A stretch of DNA of 64,000 nt, from assembly GCF_023278085.1 (NCBI RefSeq), contig NZ_CP066265.1, forward strand, positions 3,862,001 through 3,926,000, given 5' to 3'. Shown in pieces: positions 9,237-18,964 of this stretch (positions are counted from its first letter, which is position 1; each line of letters begins with the position of its first letter). The notes beneath the pieces were generated by a model. That model saw only the letters and a list, made by a program, of their open reading frames with translations. It did not search any database and was not told where the DNA came from. Origin of the DNA: Pseudomonas syringae. Lineage in GTDB: Bacteria; Pseudomonadota; Gammaproteobacteria; Pseudomonadales; Pseudomonadaceae. Position numbers and translations under genes: made by a program.

Positions 9237-10133
9237 TCACCCGCGCGGATGATGCTTCGCATGAATCTCTTGCAACCGCGCGCGTGCCACATGGGTGTAG
9301 ATCTGGGTGGTCGACAGATCGCTGTGCCCCAGCAGCATCTGCACCACGCGCAAGTCGGCGCCGTGATTGAGCAAATGGGTCGCGAAAGCGTGACGCAAGG
9401 TATGCGGCGACAGCGATTTGCCGATACCGGCGACCGTCGCCTGGTGCTTGATACGGTGCCAGAAGGTCTGGCGAGTCATCTGGTCGCCACGGGTGCTGGG
9501 GAACAGCACGTCGCTGGGCTTTCCGCCGAGCAGTTCGTCGCGGGCGCCGCGCAGGTAACGCTCGACCCAGACGATGGCCTCTTCACCCATCGGCACCAGT
9601 CGCTCCTTACTGCCCTTACCCATCACTCGCAGCACGCCCTGGCGCAGGTTGACCTGCTCCAGCGTCAGACTGATCAGTTCGGTCACGCGCAAACCGCAGG
9701 CGTACAGCACTTCCAGCATCGCCCGGTCGCGCTGACCAATGGGCTCGCTCAGATCAGGAGCGGCCAACAGTGCGTCGACATCGGCCTCGGACAGCGATTT
9801 GGGCAGCGGCTTGCCCAATTGCGGCATGTCGATCTGCAAGGTCGGATCAACTGCAATCAGCTTTTCACGCAGCAGGTAGCGGTAGAAGCCCCGCGCACCG
9901 GACAGAAAACGGGCGGTAGAACGTGGTTTGTAGGCATTGTCGACGCGCCACGCCAGGTGATCGAGGATCACTTCGCGGCCGGCACCGGGCAGATCAACAT
10001 TTCGCGCCTGCAACCAGCCGTTGAACAGCGCCAGATCGCTGCGGTATGAGTCACGGGTATTGTCGGACAGGCCCTTTTCGAGCCAGAGCGCGTCCAGAAA
10101 CTGATCAATCAGCGGGTGGTCGATGGCGGCCAT
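9237..10133 (-). CDS. xerD: Site-specific tyrosine recombinase XerD
   Basis: 298 residues, the normal XerD length. N-terminal SAM-like core-binding domain (about 1-100), then the catalytic domain with Arg in CGLRVTELI, Lys in KGSKERLVP, His-x-x-Arg in SPHTLRHAFA, His in LLGHSDLS and the nucleophile Tyr in TTQIYTHV. With XerC it resolves chromosome dimers at dif near the terminus. It heads the xerD-dsbC-hom-thrC row. This is the housekeeping enzyme, not a sign of a mobile element. Confidence 0.96.
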   Translation of the reverse strand: MAAIDHPLIDQFLDALWLEKGLSDNTRDSYRSDLALFNGWLQARNVDLPGAGREVILDHLAWRVDNAYKPRSTARFLSGARGFYRYLLREKLIAVDPTLQIDMPQLGKPLPKSLSEADVDALLAAPDLSEPIGQRDRAMLEVLYACGLRVTELISLTLEQVNLRQGVLRVMGKGSKERLVPMGEEAIVWVERYLRGARDELLGGKPSDVLFPSTRGDQMTRQTFWHRIKHQATVAGIGKSLSPHTLRHAFATHLLNHGADLRVVQMLLGHSDLSTTQIYTHVARARLQEIHAKHHPRG

Positions 10134-10189
10134 TTTTACTCATTACGTGTGGGGATACGCCAGGAGCGAATCATCAAACAGCAGACAGC

Positions 10190-10219
10190 AAAAAGGCAGC
10201 CCTGAGGCTGCCTTTTTTA
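10190..10219 (-). terminator. Terminator of the rpsP-rimM-trmD-rplS operon
   Basis: The inverted repeat AAAAAGGCAGC-CCTGA-GGCTGCCTTTTTT lies 18 bases past the rplS stop. It has a GC-rich stem and a T-run on each side, so it should end transcription on the minus strand (and possibly from both sides). Confidence 0.85.
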
Positions 10220-10236
10220 TGCATCGAAAAACTGTA

Positions 10237-10587
10237 TCAGGACAGTTTTTCCTTGATGCGCGCTGCTTTACCGGACAGGTCACGCAGGTAGTACAGCTTG
10301 GCTTTGCGAACGTCACCGCGACGTTTCACAGCCATGCTGTCGATTTGCGGGCTGTAAGTCTGGAAAGTACGCTCAACGCCAACACCGTTGGAGATTTTAC
10401 GAACAGTGAAAGCACTGTTCACGCCACGGTTACGCTTGGCAATTACAACGCCTTCGAATGCTTGCAGACGAGCGCGGTCGCCTTCCTTCACTTTTACCTG
10501 AACGACAATGGTGTCGCCCGGTGCAAAGGTAGGGATCTCTTTGGTCATCTGCTCTGCTTCGAGGGCAAGAATGATTTTGTTAGTCAT
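10237..10587 (-). CDS. rplS: 50S ribosomal protein L19
   Basis: 116 residues, full length. It has the L19 signatures [18 protein letters not shown] and [11 protein letters not shown] and the C-terminal [17 protein letters not shown]19 sits at the 30S-50S interface. It is the last gene of the rpsP-rimM-trmD-rplS operon, 44 bases after trmD, and is followed by a strong terminator. Confidence 0.98.
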   Translation of the reverse strand: MTNKIILALEAEQMTKEIPTFAPGDTIVVQVKVKEGDRARLQAFEGVVIAKRNRGVNSAFTVRKISNGVGVERTFQTYSPQIDSMAVKRRGDVRKAKLYYLRDLSGKAARIKEKLS

Positions 10588-10631
10588 GCTGGTGCTCCTA
10601 AGGTAATCCGTCTGGATCGACCATCGATACG

Positions 10632-11384
10632 TTAACTATCGTCCCGCTCGCGGATGTATTCCGCCAGCAGCTTCTTCTCTTCTCCAGAAAGCGAGCGGCT
10701 TTCCAGAAGATCAGCGCGTCGTTCATAGGTCCGCCCAAGGGACTGCTGTAAACGCCAACGCCGGATGTGCGCGTGATTGCCACTAAGCAACACGTCGGGA
10801 ACACGCTGATCCGCATACACCTCAGGTCGGGTGTAGTGCGGGCAATCCAGCAGACCATCCGTGAAGGAATCTTCCTCCGCGGAGTCCACATGCCCTAAAG
10901 CTCCAGGCAGCAGCCGCGTAACCGCGTCAATCAGAACCATCGCCGGCAGCTCGCCACCGGAAAGAACATAGTCACCAATCGACCACTCTTCATCGACATG
11001 AGCATCAATAAAACGCTCGTCAATGCCTTCATAACGACCGGCGATGAGGATAATCGCTTCCTCCTGCGCCAGTTCGCGTACCGCAGACTGATTCAGCCGG
11101 CGGCCTTGTGGCGACAGGTAGATCACCTTCGCCGCATCCCCTGCCGCTTGCCTGGCCTGAACCAGAGCATCTTCAAGGGGCTTGATCTTCATCACCATGC
11201 CCGGACCACCGCCAAATGGGCGATCATCCACAGTGTGATGGCGATCAGTGGTGTAATCCCGCGGATTCCAACAAGTCAGCTGCAACAGCCCTTGTTTCAC
11301 CGCACGGCTGGTTATGCCGTATTCGCTGATGGCGGAAAACATCTCGGGAAACAGACTGATGACTTCTATGCGCAGGCTGGCCAT
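10632..11384 (-). CDS. trmD: tRNA (guanine-N1)-methyltransferase
   Basis: 250 residues from ATG 11384 ([16 protein letters not shown]), 5 bases after the rimM stop. It makes m1G37 in tRNAs with SAM bound in a trefoil knot. Visible family motifs are [41 protein letters not shown] and the C-terminal HYTRPEVY. An in-frame extension upstream overlaps rimM and is not needed. Essential core gene of the operon. Confidence 0.98.
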   Translation of the reverse strand: MASLRIEVISLFPEMFSAISEYGITSRAVKQGLLQLTCWNPRDYTTDRHHTVDDRPFGGGPGMVMKIKPLEDALVQARQAAGDAAKVIYLSPQGRRLNQSAVRELAQEEAIILIAGRYEGIDERFIDAHVDEEWSIGDYVLSGGELPAMVLIDAVTRLLPGALGHVDSAEEDSFTDGLLDCPHYTRPEVYADQRVPDVLLSGNHAHIRRWRLQQSLGRTYERRADLLESRSLSGEEKKLLAEYIRERDDS

Positions 11385-11389
11385 GGCAT

Positions 11390-11929
11390 TCAGAAGTCCG
11401 CGTCCCAATCCACCTTCATCTCGCCAGCACCCATGTCGACTGCCAACACGCATTGCTCCGTATAGGGCAACAGGCGTTCGCGATCATCAAGGCTGCCCGC
11501 GCAGGGCTTTACAACCATTACATCGTTCGAACCGGTTTCGAGCAGGTGATCGATTTTCCCGAGCAATTGCCCGAGTTGGTCGATGACCTTGAGGCCTTCA
11601 AGCTGGTACCAGTAGTACTCGCCATCGTCCAGATCAGGGAACAGGTTACGCGGCACACAGATGTCGTAACCGGAGAGAAGACGGGCTTCTTCACGATCAT
11701 CGAGACCTTTGAGCTTTGTGACCAGGAACTTGCTTTGCAAGCGTCCGCTGACCAGCTCCACCTGTTTCTCAACGCTGCCTTCGCGCCGAAGCGTCCAGGT
11801 TTTGTAGTCCAACAGGTTTCCAATCGGATCAGTAAAGGAATAAACCTTCACTTCGCCGCGAACGCCATGAACCGAGTAAATCTTGCCAATGACGATCAGA
11901 TCGTCGGCAGATGCAGGCGTCGCGTTCAT
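11390..11929 (-). CDS. rimM: 16S rRNA processing/ribosome maturation factor RimM
   Basis: 179 residues. The N-terminal RimM barrel ([20 protein letters not shown]) and the C-terminal PRC-barrel ([27 protein letters not shown]) are both intact. It helps 30S head assembly by binding S19. It lies 5 bases behind rpsP and 5 bases ahead of trmD, which fits translational coupling in a single transcript. Confidence 0.97.
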   Translation of the reverse strand: MNATPASADDLIVIGKIYSVHGVRGEVKVYSFTDPIGNLLDYKTWTLRREGSVEKQVELVSGRLQSKFLVTKLKGLDDREEARLLSGYDICVPRNLFPDLDDGEYYWYQLEGLKVIDQLGQLLGKIDHLLETGSNDVMVVKPCAGSLDDRERLLPYTEQCVLAVDMGAGEMKVDWDADF

Positions 11930-11934
11930 AAGAC

Positions 11935-12192
11935 TCAGGCCGCGGCCTTGGTCTTGTTGTGCTCTTTGAGCAGCTGTGCAACGCGCTCAGAAGTTTGTGC
12001 ACCAACGCTCAACCAGTAGTTGACGCGTTCTTCGTTAACGGACAAGCGGATTTCCTGACCACGGGCAACCGGGTTGAAGAAACCAACCTGTTCCTTGTGG
12101 GAACCGTCACGAGCATTACGGCTGTCGGTTACGGTCAAGTGGTAAAACGGGCGCTTTTTGGAGCCGCCAAGGGCAAGACGGATGGTTAGCAT
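11935..12192 (-). CDS. rpsP: 30S ribosomal protein S16
   Basis: 85 residues from ATG 12192 ([19 protein letters not shown]); the open frame upstream is spurious. The S16 signature is clear ([20 protein letters not shown]). First gene of the rpsP-rimM-trmD-rplS operon. The 246-base gap from ffh carries the ffh terminator and presumably the operon promoter. Confidence 0.98.
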   Translation of the reverse strand: MLTIRLALGGSKKRPFYHLTVTDSRNARDGSHKEQVGFFNPVARGQEIRLSVNEERVNYWLSVGAQTSERVAQLLKEHNKTKAAA

Positions 12193-12360
12193 TGAACATC
12201 GTTCCTGTAGTCGGTGCTGCAAATCTAAGATGCACAGCGGGCATAGGTGCCCGAAAGGCCGCATATTCTAAGGAATATCCCGACTTTTGCAAATGTCTTT
12301 TTCCGGCGCCTATCGGCATGCCTTCCAGATTTGCCAAGAAGCTGTCTGTGTGACAGCAGG

Positions 12361-12383
12361 TAAAAGCCCGCATAACGCGGGCT
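12361..12383 (-). terminator. Terminator after ffh
   Basis: The hairpin AGCCCGC-ATAA... closes with GCGGGCT and is flanked by an A-run on the plus strand, which reads as a T-run after the stem on the minus strand. It follows ffh by about 55 bases. A second short palindrome (CGTGCAAA-GTCT-TTTGCACG, 12411-12430) lies between it and the ffh stop. Confidence 0.75.
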
Positions 12384-12438
12384 GGCCGGGGGTCACCCCC
12401 CGTATGAAAGCGTGCAAAGTCTTTTGCACGCCCCTCAA

Positions 12439-13815
12439 TTACATTTTCGGCATGCCGCCGCCGGGGAGCATTCCACCCATGCCGCGCATCATTTTGGCCA
12501 TTCCGCCCTTGGCGGAGAACTTCTTCATCATCTTCTGCATCTGTTTGTGCTGCTTGATCAGACGCCCGATGTCCTGAACCTGCGTACCCGAGCCCATGGC
12601 AATACGACGCTTGCGCGAGCCACTGACCAGATCCGGATCGCGGCGCTCGGCCGGGGTCATTGAGTTGATGATGGCTTCCATCTGCTTGAACTGCTTTTCA
12701 GCGGCGCCCTGGGCATTGCCCATTTGCGACAGATTGACACCACCGATGCTCGGCAGCTTGTCCATCAGGCCACCAAGGCCGCCCATGTTCTTCATCTGCT
12801 GCAATTGATCGCGGAAGTCTTCGAGATCGAAGCCTTTGCCCTTCTTGAGCTTTTTCGCGAGTTTGTCGGCCTTGTCCTTGTCGAGGGTCTGTTCAGCCTG
12901 CTCGATCAGGCTGAGCACATCGCCCATACCCAGGATTCGCGATGCGATACGGTCCGGGTGAAACGGCTCCAGCGCTTCGCTCTTCTCGCCCATACCGATG
13001 AACTTGATCGGCTTGCCGGTAATTGCCCGCACCGACAGCGCCGCGCCGCCTCGCGCATCGCCGTCGACCTTGGTCAGGATCACGCCGGTCAGTGGCAACG
13101 CGTCGCCAAAGGCCTTTGCGGTGTTGGCCGCATCCTGGCCGGTCATTGCATCGACCACGAACAGCGTTTCGGCCGGCTTGACCGCAGCGTGCAGCGCCTG
13201 GATCTCGCTCATCATCTCGACGTCGATGTGCAGGCGACCCGCAGTATCGACAATGACGACGTCGATGAACTTGAGCTTCGCTTCTTTAATAGCAGCCTGA
13301 GCGATCTCGACCGGCTTCTGGCTGATATCGGAGGCAAAGAAGGTGACACCGATGTCATTGGCCAGCGTTTCGAGCTGCTTGATGGCAGCGGGACGGTAAA
13401 CGTCGACCGACACCACCATCACGGTTTTCTTCTTGCGCTCTTTGAGGAAGCGCGCCAGCTTGCCCGCCGTCGTGGTCTTGCCCGCACCCTGCAGACCCGC
13501 CATGAGAATGACGGCCGGAGGCGTAACGTTGAGCACCAGGTCTTCGTTGGCGGCGCCCATCAGGCTTTCGAGTTCGGCCTGGACGATCTTCACGAACGCC
13601 TGGCCCGGCGTCAGGCTGCGCGACACCTCGGTGCCGACTGCACGTTCCTTGACGCTGTTGACGAAGTCCTTCACCACCGGCAAGGCGACATCGGCTTCAA
13701 GCAACGCCATGCGCACTTCACGCAAGGTGTCCTTGATGTTGTCCTCGTTCAGCTTGGCCTTGCCAGTAACGTGGCGCAGCGTCTGCGAGAGGCGGTCAGT
13801 CAGATTTTCAAACAT
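12439..13815 (-). CDS. ffh: Signal recognition particle protein Ffh
   Basis: 458 residues from ATG 13815 (MFENLTDRLSQTLRHVTG). N domain, then the SRP GTPase G domain (GLQGAGKTTTAGKLA, DTAGR, TKVDGDARGG), then the methionine-rich M domain that binds 4.5S RNA and signal peptides (C-terminal MQKMMKKFS, MAKMMRGMGGMLPGG). It targets nascent inner-membrane proteins to FtsY/Sec. It is divergent from ypjD, the common proteobacterial arrangement. Confidence 0.98.
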   Translation of the reverse strand: MFENLTDRLSQTLRHVTGKAKLNEDNIKDTLREVRMALLEADVALPVVKDFVNSVKERAVGTEVSRSLTPGQAFVKIVQAELESLMGAANEDLVLNVTPPAVILMAGLQGAGKTTTAGKLARFLKERKKKTVMVVSVDVYRPAAIKQLETLANDIGVTFFASDISQKPVEIAQAAIKEAKLKFIDVVIVDTAGRLHIDVEMMSEIQALHAAVKPAETLFVVDAMTGQDAANTAKAFGDALPLTGVILTKVDGDARGGAALSVRAITGKPIKFIGMGEKSEALEPFHPDRIASRILGMGDVLSLIEQAEQTLDKDKADKLAKKLKKGKGFDLEDFRDQLQQMKNMGGLGGLMDKLPSIGGVNLSQMGNAQGAAEKQFKQMEAIINSMTPAERRDPDLVSGSRKRRIAMGSGTQVQDIGRLIKQHKQMQKMMKKFSAKGGMAKMMRGMGGMLPGGGMPKM

Positions 13816-14028
13816 GCGCGATCCTTTCAGGCTCGGGTCGAACCCCGGTTGATGCGGCCCGGCCCGTAATGCAGAAATGGTGCTCGGCGAGCCTGCGGCT
13901 TGAGCAGGTCGCGGATTATAGCGAAGACTCTGCCGCACGGACACCACGCATACTGCTTCTGTGGTCTTTCGTGATTCGCCGGTTCTATGCCAAACTCAGC
14001 GTCTTTCCAGGCCCGTCCATCAGGATCT

Positions 14029-14841
14029 ATGTTCCCTTTGCCACCCAGCCTGCTCCCCAGCCTCGCCGCCGCCATCATTTATGCCGCTGCGACCGTCTAT
14101 CAGGGCCTGCGCCTGAGCCAGACCGCCAAGCCCGACAAACGGCTGCTCTGCCTGCTCGGCGCGCTGGCCGTCATCGCGCATGCCATGGGTCTTTACTCCC
14201 AGTTGGCGCGACCTGCCGGCCTTGGTCTGGACTTTTTCAATTCAGCCAGCCTGATCGCCGCGTCGGTGATTGCCGTGACCCTGATCGCCACGTCGCGCAT
14301 TCCGGTGGAAAACCTGCTGGTGCTGCTGTTCCCGCTCGGCATGGTTACTGTCCTGCTGGCGCAGTTCGCGCCCAGCGGCACGGTGCAGCCGATTCAGGAA
14401 GAGCCGGGCATCCTCAGTCACATTCTGTTGTCGCTGCTGGCTTACGGCATGTTCACCATTGCCGCCTTTCAGGCCCTGCTGTTGCTGCTGCAGGATTACC
14501 GGCTCAAGCACAAGCACCCTTCCGGACTGATCAAGAACTTCCCGCCCCTGCAAACCATGGAAAGCCTGCTGTTCGGCTTCCTCTGGGCGGGCTGGATACT
14601 GCTGTCGCTGTCGCTGATCTCCGGCTGGCTGTTCGTTGAAAACCTGTTTGCTCAACATCTGGCGCACAAGACCCTGCTGGCCTGTCTGGCGTGGGTGGTA
14701 TTCAGTGTGTTGCTGTGGGGACGCAATCGTCTCGGCTGGCGCGGGCACAAGGCCATTCGCTGGACGCTGGGCGGTTTCTGCCTGCTGATGCTGGCCTATT
14801 TCGGCAGCAAGCTGGTCCGTGAATTCATTCTGCACATCTGA
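14029..14841 (+). CDS. ypjD: Inner-membrane cytochrome c assembly-family protein YpjD
   Basis: 270 residues from ATG 14029 (MFPLPPSLLPSL). Hydrophobic throughout, about eight membrane helices, of the CcsA/CcmC-type 'cytochrome c assembly protein' family. The conserved C-terminal part with SLLFGFLWAGWILLSLSL and LLWGRNRLGWRGHKAI is seen. It is next to ffh and directly before corB, as in E. coli (ypjD beside yfjD/corB). The precise function of YpjD is not settled; a role linked to the neighbouring CorB-type transporter is inferred only from this constant pairing. Confidence 0.9.
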   Translation: MFPLPPSLLPSLAAAIIYAAATVYQGLRLSQTAKPDKRLLCLLGALAVIAHAMGLYSQLARPAGLGLDFFNSASLIAASVIAVTLIATSRIPVENLLVLLFPLGMVTVLLAQFAPSGTVQPIQEEPGILSHILLSLLAYGMFTIAAFQALLLLLQDYRLKHKHPSGLIKNFPPLQTMESLLFGFLWAGWILLSLSLISGWLFVENLFAQHLAHKTLLACLAWVVFSVLLWGRNRLGWRGHKAIRWTLGGFCLLMLAYFGSKLVREFILHI

Positions 14842-14853
14842 CGGGCTCTGATC

Positions 14854-16101
14854 ATGGATAATCTGCCCATTGGCCCGCTGCTTGGCGTCCTCGCCCTGTT
14901 GATTCTCTGGGCCAGCCTGCTAACCGCTGTCGAGGCCGCGCACCACCAGCTCAAAACGATGCGCGCCGCCAGTCGTCCCGAAAAGGCGGCTGCACTGCCT
15001 GATCTGGCGTTCAACCTGAACAGCCTGATTCTGGTCAACACCCTGATCAATGTGCTGATCACCGTCATCGCCACGCTGATCGCCGCCAGCTACTGGTTTT
15101 ATAACGGACCGACCGTCGCATGGCTGGGCACTGTGAGCGTCATGCTGGTGTTCGCCGAATACATCCCGCGCCGCCTTGCAAGCCGCCATCCCGTCGCGAC
15201 GCTGATGCTGGGTAACGGGGTGCTGCGCATCCCGATGAAGATCGTCTGGCCGCTGGCATTCATTTTCAATCTGATCGCCAAGACCCTGCTGCGCCCCTTC
15301 CTCTCGCGCCATGTGCCGCAACAGGATGAGGCCTTCGAAGATGACGCGCAGAAGCCCGCCAGAAAGGAAATCGTGCAGGAACACAACCCGCGAGCCAATG
15401 TGCTGTCGGGCATACGTGCGCTGGACAGCATCACCGTCAATGACATTCTGATCCCGCGCAACGAAGTCGACGGCGTCAACCTTGACGACTCGATCGAGCT
15501 GATCATCGAGCGCCTGATCATATCCCGCCACACTCGCCTGCCGGTCTATCACAACGATATCAATCAGGTGCAAGGCGTCATCAATACCCGCGACATCAGC
15601 CACCTGCTGCCCAAGGCGACCCTGACCAAAGAGCAGTTGCTGGCGGTTTGCTACGAGCCTTACTTCGTGCCGGAAAGCACTCCGCTGCAACTGCAATTGC
15701 TGAATTTTCACAAGCAGCAGCGGCGCCTGGGTGTCGTGGTGGATGAATACGGTGAGGTACTGGGTATCGTCACTCTGGAAGACATTCTCGAAGAAATTGT
15801 CGGGGAGTTTGAAAACGAGCAGAAACTGGACAACCCTCACGTCAAACGCCAGGAAGACGGCCGTCTTGAAGTGGAAGGTGCCGCCTCCATTCGCGAGTTG
15901 AACAAGAGCCTTGGCTGGCACCTGCCGTGCGACGGGCCAAAGACCCTCAATGGCCTGGTCACCGAAGCGCTGGAGACCATCCCCGAAGCGGCGGTCTGCC
16001 TGAAGATCGGGCCTTATAGGCTGGAGATTCTGGAGACAGAGGAAAACCGCGTCACGCGTGTGGCCATGTGGCATAACACCCTGGTCCAGACCTTCAAATA
16101 G
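14854..16101 (+). CDS. corB: CNNM/CorB-family transporter (DUF21-CBS-CorC_HlyC)
   Basis: 415 residues. An N-terminal DUF21 membrane domain (about 1-180, three to four helices) is followed by a CBS pair (about 195-325; IPRNEVDGVNLDDSIE, LGVVVDEYGEVLGIVTLEDILEEIVGE) and a C-terminal CorC/transporter-associated domain. Relatives take part in Mg2+/Co2+ efflux or resistance. It begins 12 bases after ypjD, so the two form an operon. Confidence 0.92.
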   Translation: MDNLPIGPLLGVLALLILWASLLTAVEAAHHQLKTMRAASRPEKAAALPDLAFNLNSLILVNTLINVLITVIATLIAASYWFYNGPTVAWLGTVSVMLVFAEYIPRRLASRHPVATLMLGNGVLRIPMKIVWPLAFIFNLIAKTLLRPFLSRHVPQQDEAFEDDAQKPARKEIVQEHNPRANVLSGIRALDSITVNDILIPRNEVDGVNLDDSIELIIERLIISRHTRLPVYHNDINQVQGVINTRDISHLLPKATLTKEQLLAVCYEPYFVPESTPLQLQLLNFHKQQRRLGVVVDEYGEVLGIVTLEDILEEIVGEFENEQKLDNPHVKRQEDGRLEVEGAASIRELNKSLGWHLPCDGPKTLNGLVTEALETIPEAAVCLKIGPYRLEILETEENRVTRVAMWHNTLVQTFK

Positions 16102-16251
16102 CCTCTGCCTTCATACCTCTCTGCCTCCGCTACCATTGCCTGTCAGCCCATTCGGGTTACTCTTCTCAGTGCAGCCCCCACAATCACAATAATGATCGCT
16201 CGCCGGTGCACGCTTCAGGCTGACCGGCGAAATGACCGTCAGGGAATCCGC

Positions 16252-17562
16252 ATGACCAGCACTCCTCTCTCTGCTGTAGACAACGAGGCGCCCGCAAAAC
16301 CGGCGAACTCGGCCACCCGCGTCGCCACCGCCAGCTTTATCGGTACAGCCATCGAGTTCTACGACTTCTACGTCTATGCGACTGCCGCCGCGCTGGTGAT
16401 CGGCCCGGTCTTTTTCCCACAGACCTCAGGCACCGCACAAATGCTGTCGTCGTTCCTGACCTTCGGCATTGCCTTTCTCGCCCGCCCGCTGGGTTCGGCG
16501 CTGTTCGGCCATTTCGGTGACAGGGTCGGGCGTAAGTCGACGCTGGTGGCTTCGCTGCTGTTGATGGGCGTGTGTACCACGTTGATCGGCGTGCTGCCCG
16601 GTTATGCCACGATCGGCGCGTGGGCACCGATTCTGCTCTGCGTGCTGCGTTTTGGTCAGGGGCTTGGGCTTGGTGGCGAATGGGGTGGCGCTGCCCTGTT
16701 GGCCACCGAGAATGCGCCCAAGGGCAAACGCGGCTGGTACGGCATGTTTCCGCAACTGGGGCCCTCGATCGGCTTTCTGGCGGCCAATGGACTGTTTCTG
16801 GCGCTGGCGATAACCCTCGACGACGAACAATTTCGCTCGTGGGGCTGGCGAATCCCGTTCCTGCTCAGCGCAGTGCTGGTCATGGTCGGGCTGTACGTAC
16901 GCCTGAAACTGGAGGAGACCCCGGTGTTCGCCAAGGCCATGGCGCGCCATGAGCGTGTCAGCCTGCCGATCGTTGAAACTTTCAGCCAGCACTGGAAGCC
17001 CATGCTGCTGGGTGCCGCCTCGATGGTGGTCTGTTACGCGCTGTTCTATATCTCGACCGTATTCTCGCTGAGCTACGGCGTGTCCACGCTGGGCTACACC
17101 CGCGAGACCTTCCTCGGGCTGCTGTGTGTTGCAGTGCTGTTCATGGCGGCCGCCACACCGATGGCGGCACTGGCAAGCGACCGGTTCGGACGCAAACCCG
17201 TGTTGATTGTCGGCGGCGTGCTGGCGATGCTCTCAGGCTTCACCATGGAACCGCTGCTGACCCATGGCAGCACGTGGGCGGTGGCGCTATTCCTGTGCAT
17301 TGAGTTGTTTCTGATGGGCATCACCTTCGCCCCGATGGGCGCGCTGCTGCCAGAACTGTTCCCCACGCAAGTGCGCTACACCGGCGCTTCGGCAGCCTAT
17401 AACCTGGGCGGAATCGTTGGCGCTTCGGTCGCCCCCTTCTTCGCCCAGAAACTGGTAGCGATGGGCGGCTTGAGCTGGGTGGGCGGGTATGTTTCAGCAG
17501 CGGCGCTGATCAGCGTGCTGGCCGTGTTGAGCCTGAAGGAGACGAGAGGCAGAGAGTTATAG
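16252..17562 (+). CDS. MFS metabolite:H+ symporter (MHS family)
   Basis: 436 residues from ATG 16252 (MTSTPLSAVD). Twelve-helix major facilitator of the metabolite:H+ symporter type. The family signs are IGTAIEFYDFYVYATAAAL in helix 1 and ARPLGSALFGHFGDRVGRK in loop 2-3, with a second half-repeat SDRFGRKPVL. Substrates of the family include shikimate, proline/betaine, alpha-ketoglutarate and citrate; the sequence does not tell which. It stands alone, with a tandem repeat right after its stop. Confidence 0.88.
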   Translation: MTSTPLSAVDNEAPAKPANSATRVATASFIGTAIEFYDFYVYATAAALVIGPVFFPQTSGTAQMLSSFLTFGIAFLARPLGSALFGHFGDRVGRKSTLVASLLLMGVCTTLIGVLPGYATIGAWAPILLCVLRFGQGLGLGGEWGGAALLATENAPKGKRGWYGMFPQLGPSIGFLAANGLFLALAITLDDEQFRSWGWRIPFLLSAVLVMVGLYVRLKLEETPVFAKAMARHERVSLPIVETFSQHWKPMLLGAASMVVCYALFYISTVFSLSYGVSTLGYTRETFLGLLCVAVLFMAAATPMAALASDRFGRKPVLIVGGVLAMLSGFTMEPLLTHGSTWAVALFLCIELFLMGITFAPMGALLPELFPTQVRYTGASAAYNLGGIVGASVAPFFAQKLVAMGGLSWVGGYVSAAALISVLAVLSLKETRGREL

Positions 17563-17566
17563 GCCT

Positions 17567-17640
17567 CAAGCTGCAAGCTGCAAGCTGCAAGCTGCAAGCT
17601 GCAAGCTGCAAGCTGCAAGCTGCAAGCTGCAAGCTGCAAG
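17567..17640. repeat. Perfect CAAGCTG heptamer tandem array
   Basis: Ten perfect copies of the 7-mer CAAGCTG plus a partial CAAG follow the MFS stop by 4 bases, in the convergent gap towards purT. After a short spacer comes the opposite-strand form (GAAGCTTGCAGCT near 17664). Being 7 bases long, the array reads in all frames; the antisense frame encodes a low-complexity LAACSLQ repeat that is not taken as a gene. Related but degenerate units lie at 6795-6906. Confidence 0.95.
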
Positions 17641-17680
17641 AATAAGCATGGCGCTCTTTCTTGAAGCTTGCAGCTAAAAC

Positions 17681-18862
17681 CTACAGCTCGACTTTGACCG
17701 CTTGAGCGGCTCGGGTCGCTTTGGCGCGTGCGGCCTCGATGGATTCATCGCGGGCCAGGGCGACGCCCATGCGGCGCTGACCGTTGACTTCCGGCTTGCC
17801 GAACAGGCGCAGTGCGGTGTCCGGCTCCGCCAGAGCAGCACCCAGGTTGGCGAAAGCGGTCTGAGTAGACTGGCCTTCGACCAGAATCACTGCCGATGCA
17901 GACGGGCCGAACTGGCGGATCAACGGAATCGGCAGGCCCAGAATCGCGCGAGCGTGCAGGGCAAACTGCGACAGGTCCTGAGAAATCAGGGTGACCAGGC
18001 CGGTGTCATGCGGGCGCGGCGAGACTTCGCTGAACCACACCTGATCGCCTTTGATGAACAGCTCGACACCAAACATTCCGCGACCGCCCAGCGCCTCGGT
18101 CACCGCTTTGGCAACGCGCTCGGACTCGGCCAATGCGACCGGGCTCATGGCTTGTGGCTGCCAGGATTCCTGATAATCACCCTTCTCCTGACGATGGCCG
18201 ACCGGCGCGCAGAAGGTGGTGCCGCCGATATGTCGCACGGTCAGCAAGGTGATTTCGTAATCGAAGTCGATGAAGCCCTCGACGATCACCCGCCCCTTGC
18301 CGGCGCGGCCGCCTTCCTGAGCATAATCCCAGGCTTTCTGTACGTCGTCGGTGCTCTTGAGCAGGCTCTGCCCTTTGCCCGAAGAACTCATGACCGGTTT
18401 CACCACACACGGGAAACCGAGGTCTTCAACGGCTTTGCTGTAGGCCTCGAAGGTGTCAGCAAAGTGATACGGCGAGGTCGGCAGCTTCAGCTCTTCCGCA
18501 GCCAGACGGCGGATACCTTCACGGTTCATGGTCAACTGTGCAGCACGCGCGGTCGGAATCACCGTGAAGCCTTCGGCCTCAAGTTCCACCAGCGTCGCAG
18601 TGGCGATAGCTTCGATTTCCGGGACGATGAAATGCGGCTTTTCAGCCTCGATCACAGCCCGCAGTGCGGCGCCGTCGAGCATGTTGATGACATGACTACG
18701 ATGGGCGACCTGCATGGCGGGAGCGTTTTCATAACGGTCAACAGCGATCACTTCAACGCCAAGGCGTTGCAGCTCGATCACGACTTCCTTGCCCAATTCG
18801 CCGCTGCCGCAGAACAGTACGCGCGTCGCGGTAGGCGACAGTGGAGTTCCGATTTGAGTCAT
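17681..18862 (-). CDS. purT: Formate-dependent phosphoribosylglycinamide formyltransferase 2
   Basis: 393 residues from ATG 18862 ([19 protein letters not shown]). ATP-grasp enzyme that formylates GAR with formate and ATP, an alternative to PurN in purine synthesis. Visible family motifs are [11 protein letters not shown] at the N-terminus, [17 protein letters not shown] in the ATP-grasp fold, and [14 protein letters not shown]. Single gene, convergent with the MFS transporter. Confidence 0.97.
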   Translation of the reverse strand: MTQIGTPLSPTATRVLFCGSGELGKEVVIELQRLGVEVIAVDRYENAPAMQVAHRSHVINMLDGAALRAVIEAEKPHFIVPEIEAIATATLVELEAEGFTVIPTARAAQLTMNREGIRRLAAEELKLPTSPYHFADTFEAYSKAVEDLGFPCVVKPVMSSSGKGQSLLKSTDDVQKAWDYAQEGGRAGKGRVIVEGFIDFDYEITLLTVRHIGGTTFCAPVGHRQEKGDYQESWQPQAMSPVALAESERVAKAVTEALGGRGMFGVELFIKGDQVWFSEVSPRPHDTGLVTLISQDLSQFALHARAILGLPIPLIRQFGPSASAVILVEGQSTQTAFANLGAALAEPDTALRLFGKPEVNGQRRMGVALARDESIEAARAKATRAAQAVKVEL

Positions 18863-18964
18863 CTCAGGTCCTCGTGAGGCAAATATCAAGCGCCGCTCGC
18901 GTCGTGCAAGCAACCGCTGTGGAGAAAGGCGCGCAATTTACCACGAAGCCCGGGCAAACGGGGC

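Noticed and set aside
9237..10133. Tyrosine recombinase as a mobile-element integrase
   Set aside because: Length, sequence and the dsbC-hom-thrC neighbours identify the housekeeping XerD.
12724..13869. 381-codon open frame antisense to ffh
   Set aside because: Shadow of the ffh reading frame; no recognisable domain and no ribosome site.
17397..17639. ORF with a perfect LAACSLQ protein repeat
   Set aside because: It only reads the CAAGCTG heptamer array in one frame and overlaps the end of the MFS gene on the other strand.
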